NCBI GenBank assembly: GCA_038522375.1
Contig: JBCBKE010000005.1
Location: 1-64,000, forward strand
Direction of reading: 5' to 3'
From: UBA5336 sp038522375
Lineage (GTDB): Bacteria; Pseudomonadota; Alphaproteobacteria; Caulobacterales; Hyphomonadaceae
Length of the DNA: 64,000 nt
The position numbers and the translations under genes are program-made. The notes below the pieces were generated by a model that saw only the letters and a program-made list of their open reading frames with translations, ran no database searches and was not told where the DNA came from. Below, piece after piece: positions 44,987 through 53,976 of this stretch; within the stretch, counting starts at the first letter, position 1; every line of letters starts with the position of its first letter.

Positions 44987-45874
44987 TCAAAGTCCCCCAG
45001 GCATCGTCCAGCCCCTGCGATCGCACGCGGCCAGCACGGCATTGCGGAGGAGGCAAGCGATTGTCATGGGCCCAACCCCTCCCGGCACCGGGGTGATATG
45101 ACCGGCCACGTCAGCGCAGCTCGTGAAATGGGCGTCACCGACCAGCCGGGTCTTTCCGTCACCCAGTTCCGGCGCATCAACACGGTTGATCCCCACATCG
45201 ATCACGGCGGCGCCCGGTTTTATCCAGTCGCCACGAACCATCTCGGGGCGGCCCACCGCCGGCACAAGGATATCGGCTGTTCGGCACAAATCCGAAAGGT
45301 CCTTCGTTCGGGAGTGGGCAATGGTGACCGTGCAGTTCTCTGCCAGAAACAGCATGGCCGCCGGTTTGCCCACGAGGATCGACCGGCCCAGGACGACGAC
45401 AGATTGACCCTTCAGGTCATCGCCCAACGCCGCCTTGGCGAGCAGGACGCAGCCTGTCGGCGTGCAGGGCCGAAGTCCGGGTTTACCAAGCAGAAGCCGA
45501 CCCGCGCTCGTTTCCGTCAGCCCGTCCACGTCCTTGGTGGGGTCAATCTTCTCGATGGCAGCATCGGCATCCAGGCCATCGGGAAGGGGAAGCTGAAGCA
45601 GGATACCGTCCACCTCGGGGTCTTTGTTCAGGTCCGCAATAATGGTTTCGACGTCCGATTGGCTCGATGTCGCTGGCAGGCGGTGGTGAATTGACCGCAT
45701 ACCGGCGGCCTCGGTGAGCCTGATCTTTGAGCGCACGTAAACCTGGCTCGCTGGGTCGTCTCCAACCAGAACCACCGAAAGGGTGGGCTGTGACGGGAGC
45801 GTTGCAACCGCATCGCCAATCTTGTCGCGCAGCGTTGCGGCGGTCTGTTTTCCGTCAATCAGCTGCGCTGTCAT
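44987..45874 (-). CDS. folD: Methylenetetrahydrofolate dehydrogenase/cyclohydrolase
   Basis: This 295-residue bifunctional enzyme interconverts 5,10-methylene-, methenyl- and 10-formyl-tetrahydrofolate in one-carbon metabolism. LVGDDPASQVYVRSKIR near residues 37-53 contains the catalytic lysine. GILLQLPLPDGLD near 89-101, VVLGRSILVGKPAAMLFL near 160-177 (NADP site) and HITPVPGGVGPMT near 259-271 are the standard signatures. yggT lies 40 bases upstream on the same strand and HNH four bases downstream. Confidence 0.96.
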   Translation of the reverse strand: MTAQLIDGKQTAATLRDKIGDAVATLPSQPTLSVVLVGDDPASQVYVRSKIRLTEAAGMRSIHHRLPATSSQSDVETIIADLNKDPEVDGILLQLPLPDGLDADAAIEKIDPTKDVDGLTETSAGRLLLGKPGLRPCTPTGCVLLAKAALGDDLKGQSVVVLGRSILVGKPAAMLFLAENCTVTIAHSRTKDLSDLCRTADILVPAVGRPEMVRGDWIKPGAAVIDVGINRVDAPELGDGKTRLVGDAHFTSCADVAGHITPVPGGVGPMTIACLLRNAVLAACDRRGWTMPGGL

Positions 45875-45914
45875 GGTTGGCTCCGATCTGACGCCTACTG
45901 GCCGCGTTCAGCGC

Positions 45915-46223
45915 TCAAATTGGAACGGCAGCGATAAGCGTCGGCAGGGCATAGTCTCTGGTAAAAAGGATACCGAGTACCAGGACAAGTATCGAAAGAT
46001 CGAGCTGGCCCATCGGCGGCAGCACATTTCTGATCGGTCTTGCCAGGGGCTCAACGACGCTGGCTAGCAGATCATAGATTTGGCGGGCCTGGGGATTGCT
46101 CATGCTCACAACGCCAAACGAAAACAGCCAACTGAATACAACGTAGATCAGAAGCACGAAGAATAGCAGTGTCAGGATCGGATGGAAAAAATACGTGTAA
46201 AGGGCAAACAACAGGCTTTGCAA
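45915..46223 (-). CDS. YggT family membrane protein (TTG start)
   Basis: This 102-residue protein has two hydrophobic segments (residues ~2-40 and ~75-97). LLASVVEPLARPIRNVLPP near 56-74, between the spans, is the YggT signature (W/L..EP.L.P.R...P). TTG 46223, with GGAG nine bases upstream, gives the family-length N-terminus; the longer frame to 46424 is not hydrophobic and overlaps the divergent MFS gene. YggT-type proteins are linked to cell division and osmotic stress in other bacteria. Confidence 0.82.
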   Translation of the reverse strand: MQSLLFALYTYFFHPILTLLFFVLLIYVVFSWLFSFGVVSMSNPQARQIYDLLASVVEPLARPIRNVLPPMGQLDLSILVLVLGILFTRDYALPTLIAAVPI

Positions 46224-46393
46224 AGCAGGGTCTCCGTCAGGGTTCGCTTGGATGTAGGCGACTCGGCGCGTCGGCACCAGTGCGCTGGATGGTTTGGCCC
46301 CGTCGCCGGCAAGTTTATCGGCGTCCACTGACCCTAGGGGAGACTTGGCGCGGCGTGGGTCTCGCCCTACCCTCTGTTCGGAAAGCGACCTCG

Positions 46394-47623
46394 ATGACCC
46401 CAGCCCCCCAACATGACGAACCACCCCTGCGGCCCCTGACGGTGTGGCAGATGAATGTGATCGCCTTCGCGGTGATGAGCATGGGCGTTGGCATGACCAT
46501 CAGTTTCGTGGTGGCCTCGCCATTGGCGCGGGACGCCGGTCTGACGGAGATCCAGGTAGCAGGCATCCTGACACTGTCCGCCTTCTTCTATGCGGCGCTG
46601 ACACCGGCCTGGGGCCGTGTCGCCAACCGGTTCGGCCGCAAACGTATCATGGTTTTCTCGCTCCTCGCCATGGGCGGTACCAATGCCGCATTTATCATGG
46701 CGCTCGACGCAGCCCTTCAGGGTGTTGTGGTCGGGGTGTGGGCGTTCCTGCTTCTGGCGACGGTGCGGCTCGCATTCGGGCTTTTATCGCCGGGCCTCCA
46801 ACCTGCCGCGTTTTCGGCGATTACCGACGCCACGACCCCGCGCACGCGGGCAGCAGGAATGGGAACGCTGGGCGCTGCCATGAGCATCGGATCGATCCTG
46901 GGCCCCGCGGGCGCTGCCGCACTGGCCAGTTTTGGCGCACTCGCGCCGCTCTGGGGATCGGTCGCCTTTTCGCTCTTCGCTGCGATCGTTATCGCCCTTG
47001 CCCTTCCGCCCACGCGCAAGGACGCCGGTGTCAGCAAACGCCCGCCGCTCCTCAGGGCGCGAGATCCGCGTGTCCTGCCTCACCTGCTGTTCCTGTTTAC
47101 CTATTTCGTGGGCGTGGGAATGATCCAGCAGACCCTGGCCTGGCTGATTCAGGACCGGTTCGGTCTTGCGAGGGCTGAGGCTGTCCAGGCCACGGGCTTC
47201 GTCTTCGCCGCCATGGCTGTGGCACTGGTCTTTGTGCAGTTTGGCTATGTAAACCGGAAGAAACCTGACCCCACCCGCATGCTGATTGCCGGACTGGCCC
47301 TGGTGGCCATGGGTTATTTCATCGGCGTCCTGGACGGACCCTATTGGCTCTTGTGTGCAGCGTTTCTTGTTGTCGGGGTCGGATCTGCCCTCGTCGTTCC
47401 AGCCGGAAACGCCCTGGCAACGCTGGCCGTCGGTCCACCTGAACAGGCATCGGCAGCGGCCCTTATTGCCGCTGCTCCCCCTGCCGGGTTCATTCTTGGT
47501 CCATTGCTGGGCGCTGGCCTTTACGCGGTGAACCCCGTGTTTCCGCTGATTGCCAGTTCCTCCGTGATGGTTGTTTTGTGGCTCTATGCAATGACGACGT
47601 TCCGCCAGCAGCCGGCAATTTAG
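46394..47623 (+). CDS. MFS transporter
   Basis: This 409-residue transporter starts at ATG 46394, with GGAAAG upstream; the longer frame to 46169 is rejected. Twelve hydrophobic segments are seen. The MFS loop-2 motif appears as WGRVANRFGRKRIM near residues 74-87, and a middle cytoplasmic loop (LPPTRKDAGVSKRPP) separates the halves. The pattern resembles drug or metabolite exporters of the DHA1 type. No neighbour indicates a substrate. Confidence 0.85.
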   Translation: MTPAPQHDEPPLRPLTVWQMNVIAFAVMSMGVGMTISFVVASPLARDAGLTEIQVAGILTLSAFFYAALTPAWGRVANRFGRKRIMVFSLLAMGGTNAAFIMALDAALQGVVVGVWAFLLLATVRLAFGLLSPGLQPAAFSAITDATTPRTRAAGMGTLGAAMSIGSILGPAGAAALASFGALAPLWGSVAFSLFAAIVIALALPPTRKDAGVSKRPPLLRARDPRVLPHLLFLFTYFVGVGMIQQTLAWLIQDRFGLARAEAVQATGFVFAAMAVALVFVQFGYVNRKKPDPTRMLIAGLALVAMGYFIGVLDGPYWLLCAAFLVVGVGSALVVPAGNALATLAVGPPEQASAAALIAAAPPAGFILGPLLGAGLYAVNPVFPLIASSSVMVVLWLYAMTTFRQQPAI

Positions 47624-47705
47624 GAAACGAAACCCCGGAGGGTTGAATACGAAAGCGTTTCTTAAGCGCTTGCGCCGATCCTGTTGCGCAGGGGTAAACG
47701 AAACC

Positions 47706-49295
47706 ATGGATACGTTGGACAACGATACGCTGCATGACATGATCGCCGCGCTGAATACGTTTGGCTGCGGCGTCGCGGTCTATGGGCCGAAGTTCGAACC
47801 GATCTATGCCAGCGAACGCATCCGGACCCATATCCCCCAGCTGTATGCCAGCCTTGAACAAGGCGCGTCTCTGGAACGGGCCGTCTCCGACGCGGTTCGC
47901 CATGTCATTCCCGATATGTCCGAGGAACAGCTTGCCGTGACTTCGGACTTTCTGGCCGGAAAGATACGCGCCTGTGAGGAGGTCGAATTCCACACGATCG
48001 ACGGGCGCATTCTGCGGGCCTATCACGGGCGCATGCCCAATGGTGGGATTGTCGGGATATCCACCGACGTGACGTCGATCCGCGAGAATGAGCGGGCCCT
48101 GCGCCATGCCGAGCGTGAGGCAAAGGCCGCAAGCGATGCCAAGTCAGCGTTTCTCGCCACCATGAGCCATGAAATCCGAACGCCCCTGAACGGTGTCCTC
48201 GGAATGGCCAAGGCGCTGGCCAAGCGGCCGCTTCCAGATGCGGAACGCGATATGGTGGAAACCATTATTCAGAGCTCCAAGGCCTTGATGGTCATCCTGA
48301 ATGATGTCCTCGACCTGTCCAAGGTTGAAGCCGGCAGGATCGATCTTGTGCCTGTGCCGAACGACATTCGTCACAAGCTCAGGCAGATCGAGCGGCTTCA
48401 CCGGGAAAGCGCCGATGCCAAGGGATTGGTTTTTCGTATTGCCGTTCATCCTGACGTGCCGTCACGGCTCGTATTTGACCCCGTTCGCGTTCGCCAGTGC
48501 CTGATCAACCTGATTTCCAACGCGATAAAGTTCACCGACAAAGGGTCGGTCCATGTTGCCGTCACATGTGAGCCCGTGGCCAACGGGCAGACCCGCGTGA
48601 TCATTCATGTGCACGATACGGGGATTGGCATTTCTGAAGAGGCGAAAACAAAGCTGTTCCAGAATTTCGTTCAGGCCGACCGCTCGACGACCCGAAAGTA
48701 TGGCGGTTCCGGATTGGGGCTGTCGATTACCCGCCAATTGCTTGGCTTGATGGGCGGCGATGTCCAGCTTGTTTCGGAAGTTGGTCGTGGGTCCGTATTC
48801 ACGATGTCGTTCGTCTGTGATCAGGCGGACAGTGCCGACCCGTCCCATAGCGCCCGAACCGATGGTCCGGGTGATTCCGGCAACCGGGTTGGCAGCCTGA
48901 GCGGTGTGCGGGCGTTGCTTGTCGATGATAACTCCGTGAACCGGCAGGTCGCACGAATGCTCCTTGAGCCCTTTGGCCTCGAGTTCCGTGATGCGTCCTC
49001 GGGTGAGATGGCGCTTGCCGCCCTTGCAGACGAGCGCTTCGACCTTGTGCTGCTGGATATCCATATGCCCGAGATGGACGGGCCAGAGACCTTCAACCGA
49101 ATTCGCAACAGCGGCGAGCGGTGGGCAAATATCCCCGTGATCGCACTGACGGCGGACGCCATGAAGGCCGATCGTGATCGGTACCTGGCACTTGGGATGA
49201 ATGGCTACGCATCCAAACCGATTGAGGAGCGCGAACTCGTCGCCTCGATCTTCTCCGCGCTCGTCAACCCTGCGGTTCGCCAGGCCGCCGGTTAG
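47706..49295 (+). CDS. Hybrid sensor histidine kinase/response regulator
   Basis: This 529-residue cytoplasmic protein starts at ATG 47706; there is no membrane segment. A PAS-like sensor (residues ~13-125) precedes HisKA, with MSHEIRTPLNG and phospho-acceptor His155. HATPase follows: N-box with ISNAIKF near 270-276, DTGIGIS near 304-310 and GGSGLGL near 333-339. The receiver domain begins near 402 (VRALLVDDNSVNRQ), has phospho-acceptor Asp451 in LLDIHMPEMDG and conserved LTADAM and Lys-containing SKPIE. No partner regulator or Hpt protein is adjacent. The ligand is unknown. Confidence 0.92.
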   Translation: MDTLDNDTLHDMIAALNTFGCGVAVYGPKFEPIYASERIRTHIPQLYASLEQGASLERAVSDAVRHVIPDMSEEQLAVTSDFLAGKIRACEEVEFHTIDGRILRAYHGRMPNGGIVGISTDVTSIRENERALRHAEREAKAASDAKSAFLATMSHEIRTPLNGVLGMAKALAKRPLPDAERDMVETIIQSSKALMVILNDVLDLSKVEAGRIDLVPVPNDIRHKLRQIERLHRESADAKGLVFRIAVHPDVPSRLVFDPVRVRQCLINLISNAIKFTDKGSVHVAVTCEPVANGQTRVIIHVHDTGIGISEEAKTKLFQNFVQADRSTTRKYGGSGLGLSITRQLLGLMGGDVQLVSEVGRGSVFTMSFVCDQADSADPSHSARTDGPGDSGNRVGSLSGVRALLVDDNSVNRQVARMLLEPFGLEFRDASSGEMALAALADERFDLVLLDIHMPEMDGPETFNRIRNSGERWANIPVIALTADAMKADRDRYLALGMNGYASKPIEERELVASIFSALVNPAVRQAAG

Positions 49296-49310
49296 GGGCC
49301 TGGTGGTTTT

Positions 49311-49604
49311 TCAGGTCAATCGCGCTGCCAGCGCGTCCATGAAGCGTGCAAGGTCAAGGTCCTTGCTGGTCACGCCAGAGGCATCGTGGGTGGTGAGGGT
49401 TACCGTAACGGTGTTGTAGACATTGAACCATTCGGGGTGGTGGTCGATTTGCTCCGCCTTCAGGGCAGCAGCGGACATGAAGGCCCAGGCCGTTTTGAAG
49501 TCGGCAAACTTGAAGGACTTTCGCACCGCGTCGCGGCCATCGTCCGTTCTGGACCAGTCCGGACATGTCGCCAGGAACGCATCCGCGCCAATCTTGTCAG
49601 TCAT
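49311..49604 (-). CDS. phhB: 4a-hydroxytetrahydrobiopterin dehydratase
   Basis: This 97-residue enzyme dehydrates 4a-hydroxy-pterin, recycling the cofactor of phenylalanine hydroxylase. DHHPEWFNVYNTVTVTLTTH near residues 54-73 contains the catalytic histidines, and DASGVTSKDLDLARFMD ends the fold; both are family signatures. The start is ATG 49604 with AGGAGG six to seven bases upstream. It overlaps the end of the preceding lipoprotein gene by eight bases. No phenylalanine hydroxylase gene is in the window. Confidence 0.92.
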   Translation of the reverse strand: MTDKIGADAFLATCPDWSRTDDGRDAVRKSFKFADFKTAWAFMSAAALKAEQIDHHPEWFNVYNTVTVTLTTHDASGVTSKDLDLARFMDALAARLT

Positions 49605-50208
49605 CCTCACCCTCCTTCATGCCGTTCTCATGGAGAAAATAGCGCCATCCTCCGTTTTCGGCGATGGCGGTCCGAATGCCTGGATACGGCTCTCCCCTCT
49701 CCATAGCCTCTATCCCCTCTTCGCCGATCAGCTCTGTCAACCTCGCCCGGTCTGAGAATGAGAGGGTCTCCAGGACCAACGGTTCCCTATCCAGCGTGGC
49801 GACATCGGGCCAGACAAACCAGGTCTCCGTGCCGACCATTCGAACGCCATAGGGTTGGTCGAAAAGGTCGTCCAGTTTCCTCAAGACGTCGAATCCGGTC
49901 GCCCGCATAAGATACCAATGGGTGTAGTGATCGTCGTTTCCGAGATTGGACAAGAAAGCGTCCTGGGACTCAGCGAACCGGCCTAGTCGTCGCAGGGACC
50001 GGGCCTCGACGGCATCGAGAATGGTCTCCCGGGTCGCAATTACGGCATCTGGCAAAGCAGGCAGCACAGCCGGCGGGGGTGGCTCGACGAAGACATCCAG
50101 CGGAGCGGCCGCCGTAACCGTTGGCTCAACCGCTTGTCCGCATGATGGCAAGACCAACAGGCCGATCAGGCCCATTCCGATGGCGGTCCAAACCCTAGGC
50201 GACTGCAT
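49597..50208 (-). CDS. Hypothetical lipoprotein
   Basis: This 203-residue protein begins with a lipoprotein signal (MGLIGLLVLPSC, Cys near residue 23), then a proline-rich spacer (FVEPPPPAVLPALPD). The mature domain is alpha/beta with tryptophan- and tyrosine-rich stretches (DDHYTHWYLMRATG, GTETWFVWPDV, GGWRYFLHEN). No family is recognised. The gene overlaps the HAD gene upstream by 14 bases and phhB downstream by eight, so it is translated within one operon. An envelope role is inferred only from the signal peptide. Confidence 0.65.
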   Translation of the reverse strand: MQSPRVWTAIGMGLIGLLVLPSCGQAVEPTVTAAAPLDVFVEPPPPAVLPALPDAVIATRETILDAVEARSLRRLGRFAESQDAFLSNLGNDDHYTHWYLMRATGFDVLRKLDDLFDQPYGVRMVGTETWFVWPDVATLDREPLVLETLSFSDRARLTELIGEEGIEAMERGEPYPGIRTAIAENGGWRYFLHENGMKEGEDD

Positions 50209-50839
50209 ATCCGGTTGCCGCTTCGAGGTCCGCCAGCAACTGGTCCTCGCTGGTGACTTTTATGGTCGTCATTCCCATGGTTCGTGCCGGTTTCAGGTTG
50301 ATTCCAAGGTCATCCAGATAAACGCACGCCGACGGCTCCACGTCCAAGGCCTCGCACATCAGCGCGTAAATGCGGGGATCGGGTTTGCGGATTCCCAGTT
50401 TCGAGCTTTCGATCACATGGTCAAACAGCGCGAACACAGACGCCACTTCGGCTGCCCGCGCATCATCGTCGGTCATGCTGGCGCCCTTGCCGACAGGGGC
50501 GTTGTTGGTGATGCAGCCGATCTTGCCCTTGGTCTTGCAGGTCTTCAGCGCGTCAACGACCCGTGGCCGAAGCCTGCCTGCCAGCAAGGCAAGTACGTCT
50601 TTGCCGGGAACCGTGTGGCCCAGCGCTTCTGCCTCAGCCCTGAAGAGCGCATCGAACGCGTCCGCCGAGATCTCCGATCGCTCAAGTTTCGCCCAGGCAT
50701 TGGTGTCGCCGTTACGGGCATTCACCGAGCGGATGAAGTCCTTCGGAAGACCGCGTTCAGCCTCATAGCTGTTGAAGTTGTCGAATGGCGAGGTCGATAC
50801 CACGCCTCCGAAATCCCAGATCACCGCCTGATAAGCCAT
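50195..50839 (-). CDS. HAD-IA family hydrolase
   Basis: This 214-residue protein shows HAD motif I as WDFGGVV (nucleophile Asp9). The second aspartate of DxD is replaced by Gly11, as in DFGGV/DLGNV-type members such as YihX, which are still phosphatases. Motif II is CITNNAP near residues 108-114, motif III has Lys in SSKLGIRKPDPRIY near 143-156 and motif IV is VYLDDLGINL near 171-180. It probably removes phosphate from a small metabolite; the substrate is unknown. It overlaps the following lipoprotein gene by 14 bases. Confidence 0.85.
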   Translation of the reverse strand: MAYQAVIWDFGGVVSTSPFDNFNSYEAERGLPKDFIRSVNARNGDTNAWAKLERSEISADAFDALFRAEAEALGHTVPGKDVLALLAGRLRPRVVDALKTCKTKGKIGCITNNAPVGKGASMTDDDARAAEVASVFALFDHVIESSKLGIRKPDPRIYALMCEALDVEPSACVYLDDLGINLKPARTMGMTTIKVTSEDQLLADLEAATGYAVA

Positions 50840-50903
50840 GCTCGTGTCGTGGCCCCACTCGGTCCATGGGTCAATCGCTGATCATCAACCGGGACTGCTG
50901 AGT

Positions 50904-52364
50904 TCAGATTGTTACGGTTCCTGAGACGCGCCGTCCATTGCGTTCGACCTCGATCTGCCAGGTCCGGATTGGTTGGCCAAGTTGGATCGACAGCTCGTCG
51001 ATCGTGTCCACATCGGTGCCGTTTACGGCAAGGATGATGTCACCGGGGCGCACAATCCGCCTGGCGTAGGCGTTGCGCAGGATGCGGGTCACAAGGATAC
51101 CCGTTTCGAAAGGATCGCGGCCCAACTCCTCCGCAAGACGGGGAGAAAGTTCTGCGACCTCGGCACCCGAGAAGGGATGACGGCCCTCCAGCAATGTTCG
51201 CTCTGCTTCGGTGGCCCCGGGAGGGGGCGCAAGGACGACCGGTATATCGGTTTCGCGGCCGCCACGGAGCACGGATAGAACGCTGGTCTCGCCCGGCGAA
51301 AGGGTGGCGGCAAGGAATTTCAATCCGCGTTCGTCGAACACTTCGCGCCCGTCAATCGCGCGGATCAGGTCACCGCGGCGCAGTCCCGCCTGGTCGGCCG
51401 GGCCTTCATCATAGACTTCTGTGACGATCACGCCCACAGGGCGGTCGAGCCCTTGCGCCCTTGCAATGTCGAAGCTGACGGACTGGCCCTTCAGGCCGAG
51501 CCATGGCCTGACGATCATACCCTCGTTGATTGCCGAGTCGACGACGCGCCGCACCATCTCCGCCGGGATGGCGAAACCGATCCCGTTCGAGCCGCCCGAC
51601 CGGGAGAAGATTGCCGTGTTCACCCCCACCAGGCGCCCTCGGGTGTCGACGAGGGCGCCGCCGGAGTTACCGGGGTTCACTGCCGCATCGGTCTGCAGGA
51701 AAAACGCATAGTCGCTGATCCCCACATCCGTCCGTGCAGTTGCGGAGATGATCCCGCTGGTAACGGTCTGGCCGACGCCGAACGGGTTACCGATGGCCAG
51801 CACAAGATCGCCGACGGCCAGGTCTCGGGTGTCGGCATAGGGCAGTGTCGGCAGCTCGTCCCCCGGTTCCATATCGATCCTGAGCACGGCCAGATCGGTG
51901 CGCTCATCGGCAAGCACCAACTCAGCGGCGTACTCCCGGCGGTCATTCAGGACAACCAGCAATTCGTCAGCGCCCTCAATCACGTGGTTATTGGTCACCA
52001 CGACCCCCTCCGCCCCGACGATCACGCCAGACCCCAACGAGTTTTGTACCCGTTCGCGGGGACCTGTTCCGAAGAACTGGCGAAAGAAAGGATCATTGCT
52101 GAAAGGTGACGCATTCCGCACGATCTTGCGGGTATAGACGTTCACCACCGCCGGCGCGGCGTCCCGGACGAGTGGTGCAAAGCTCAGCGTGATTTCATTC
52201 TGGTCCCGCGGCACATAACGGCGGATGAAGTCACGGTCGTCCACGCTGGGTGTTGTGTAGATCTGGTCCTGGCCTGTTGCGGGTTGATGCCAGAGGTTAC
52301 CCCCCTGCCAGACACCGAGAAGCGACACAAAAACGACGGCAAGAAAAACAGAAATCCGGATCAT
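50904..52364 (-). CDS. HtrA/Deg-type periplasmic serine protease
   Basis: This 486-residue protein has an N-terminal membrane anchor or signal (residues ~3-22). The trypsin-like domain has His127 (VTNNHVIEG), Asp157 (ERTDLAVL) and Ser234 (NPGNSGGAL). Two PDZ domains follow, starting near 290 (RPWLGLKG) and 395. It degrades or refolds damaged envelope proteins. The order Do-protease with two PDZ modules matches DegP/DegQ. The region around residue 85-105 (FFRQFFGTGPR) is a typical loop L-A. No cognate two-component pair is adjacent. Confidence 0.92.
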   Translation of the reverse strand: MIRISVFLAVVFVSLLGVWQGGNLWHQPATGQDQIYTTPSVDDRDFIRRYVPRDQNEITLSFAPLVRDAAPAVVNVYTRKIVRNASPFSNDPFFRQFFGTGPRERVQNSLGSGVIVGAEGVVVTNNHVIEGADELLVVLNDRREYAAELVLADERTDLAVLRIDMEPGDELPTLPYADTRDLAVGDLVLAIGNPFGVGQTVTSGIISATARTDVGISDYAFFLQTDAAVNPGNSGGALVDTRGRLVGVNTAIFSRSGGSNGIGFAIPAEMVRRVVDSAINEGMIVRPWLGLKGQSVSFDIARAQGLDRPVGVIVTEVYDEGPADQAGLRRGDLIRAIDGREVFDERGLKFLAATLSPGETSVLSVLRGGRETDIPVVLAPPPGATEAERTLLEGRHPFSGAEVAELSPRLAEELGRDPFETGILVTRILRNAYARRIVRPGDIILAVNGTDVDTIDELSIQLGQPIRTWQIEVERNGRRVSGTVTI

Positions 52365-52416
52365 GCAACATCCTATGGGCGCGTGACATAGGCAGTAGTG
52401 TGGCGAGGTCTGAGAT

Positions 52417-53910
52417 TCAATTTTTCACAGGTGAACTTTCGGTTACAAAATCGGGATCGCGGCGCTCTGCCAGCGTTCTGAGGTTCGCCTCGTGCTGGGC
52501 CCTGTCGATCTTGTAGAGGCTCAGGCAACCCAGCATAATCATCCAGAGCGTAAATAGCGTGGGCGCATAGAACAGGCCCAACCGGAAGAGCGCCTCTTCA
52601 GGCACCTCACTCGGCGGCACGCCCACCGGAAACGCGATCAGCGCCAGGATCACGGACCCGAGCAGGATCCCGAGCCCCTCCACCCCCTTGCGGGTGAAAC
52701 TGATGGCCGCGAAGAACACCCCCTCGTTGCGCCGCTGGGTTTTCAGCTCGGCATCTTCCACCAGGTCGGCGATCATCGATTGCATCAGGATCTGGACGGT
52801 GATGATCAATCCAAGGTCTACAACTATGACGCCGAAGATGATCGGGAAAAGGAGCGGATCGCCATTAACCGGCATCAATCCGAACAGCCGCAGGACAACC
52901 GGCGCCGGCGCCAGCGTGAACGCGGCCAGGCCCACATAGATCGCCGCCCGTTTCTTGCCGATCGACTTCGAAAGCGCCGGCGCCGTGAAGTTCGCTAGGA
53001 TCGCGGAGATGAACACCGACGCGACCAGCATGCTGGTCTGTACGCTCGTGAAGCCCCAGAAATAGCCGTACATGTAAAAGGTCAGGGCACCCGAAACGCC
53101 GCTGGCCGTGTTCGCGAACAGCGTGGCCAGGAACAGCGCCGCAAAGGAGCGCGTGCTCAGGGTTTCATAGACTTCGCGGAACAGGCGCGTGAAGGAAAAC
53201 CCTTCAGGCACGGCATGGCTCTGTTTCAGGTAGGGGATCGCCCGATGAGTGCCCGCCGCCGAGATCAGGATTGCGATAAGCAACGTCGCCGACGCCATCA
53301 TCCCATATTGGTGGAACCCTTCAACATCGGTGAACCCGCTCCCGCCACCCCGCTCTGCGTTGAGCAGGAAGCCAAGCGTCACCACCGCCATGGTGACCCC
53401 GCCAAACCAGATGAACATGTTTCGGAGCGAGAGGTAGGACGTGCGCGCGTCATAGTCCTCGGTCAGTTCAGCCACCAGTGCCGAAGATGGTACTTCGTAG
53501 AAGGTGATGAGCTGGCGGACCGCGATCGCCACCACCATCAGATACCAGAAGAGCTGCTCATTGCTGAACCCCTCCGGCGGGTTCCACAACAGCCAGTATG
53601 CCGCCGCCACCGGCAGCGCGGCGGCGTACATGAACGGGTGGCGCCGGCCAAGTCGAGAGCGCGTATTGTCCGACAGAAACCCGACCAGGGGATCTGAAAA
53701 GGCGTCGAACAGGAAGGTGACCAGGATCGCCAGGCCGACCTGGGCCGCGTCGACGCCCAGGGCCTGACTGTAGAAGATCAGCAGGAAATAGGAGAAGCCG
53801 TTGCCCTTCACGCCATAGGGGATGCCCCCAATCGCGTAAGAGAGCTTGGTCCAAGGGGATCCGATGATCCGCTGTCGCTCTGCCTCATGGGCAGCGGCGG
53901 CATCCTGCAT
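52417..53910 (-). CDS. MFS_2 / GPH-type cation:sugar symporter
   Basis: This 497-residue transporter has twelve hydrophobic segments. KLSYAIGGIPYGVKGNGF near residues 22-39 and the loop DAFSDPLVGFLSDNTRSRLGRRHPF near 69-93 (typical DP..G..SD...R.GRR) place it in the glycoside-pentoside-hexuronide symporter family (MelB-like). ITVQILMQSMIADLVEDAELKTQRR near 373 is the central signature of the second half. A sugar or, less often, a lipid could be the substrate. It starts 66 bases after an acyl-CoA dehydrogenase gene, so a lipid-related substrate is conceivable. Confidence 0.85.
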   Translation of the reverse strand: MQDAAAAHEAERQRIIGSPWTKLSYAIGGIPYGVKGNGFSYFLLIFYSQALGVDAAQVGLAILVTFLFDAFSDPLVGFLSDNTRSRLGRRHPFMYAAALPVAAAYWLLWNPPEGFSNEQLFWYLMVVAIAVRQLITFYEVPSSALVAELTEDYDARTSYLSLRNMFIWFGGVTMAVVTLGFLLNAERGGGSGFTDVEGFHQYGMMASATLLIAILISAAGTHRAIPYLKQSHAVPEGFSFTRLFREVYETLSTRSFAALFLATLFANTASGVSGALTFYMYGYFWGFTSVQTSMLVASVFISAILANFTAPALSKSIGKKRAAIYVGLAAFTLAPAPVVLRLFGLMPVNGDPLLFPIIFGVIVVDLGLIITVQILMQSMIADLVEDAELKTQRRNEGVFFAAISFTRKGVEGLGILLGSVILALIAFPVGVPPSEVPEEALFRLGLFYAPTLFTLWMIMLGCLSLYKIDRAQHEANLRTLAERRDPDFVTESSPVKN

Positions 53911-53976
53911 GTTTCCTCCTCCTGCAGGTGCGCGCCCCTTATCGTGGGCAGCTTCACCCGTGTTTGCGCCGGGCGC

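Noticed and set aside
46224..46424. Longer YggT start and the overlapping longer MFS start from 46169
   Set aside because: Both extensions are unlike their families, and each overlaps the other gene's 5' region; TTG 46223 and ATG 46394 have good upstream sites.
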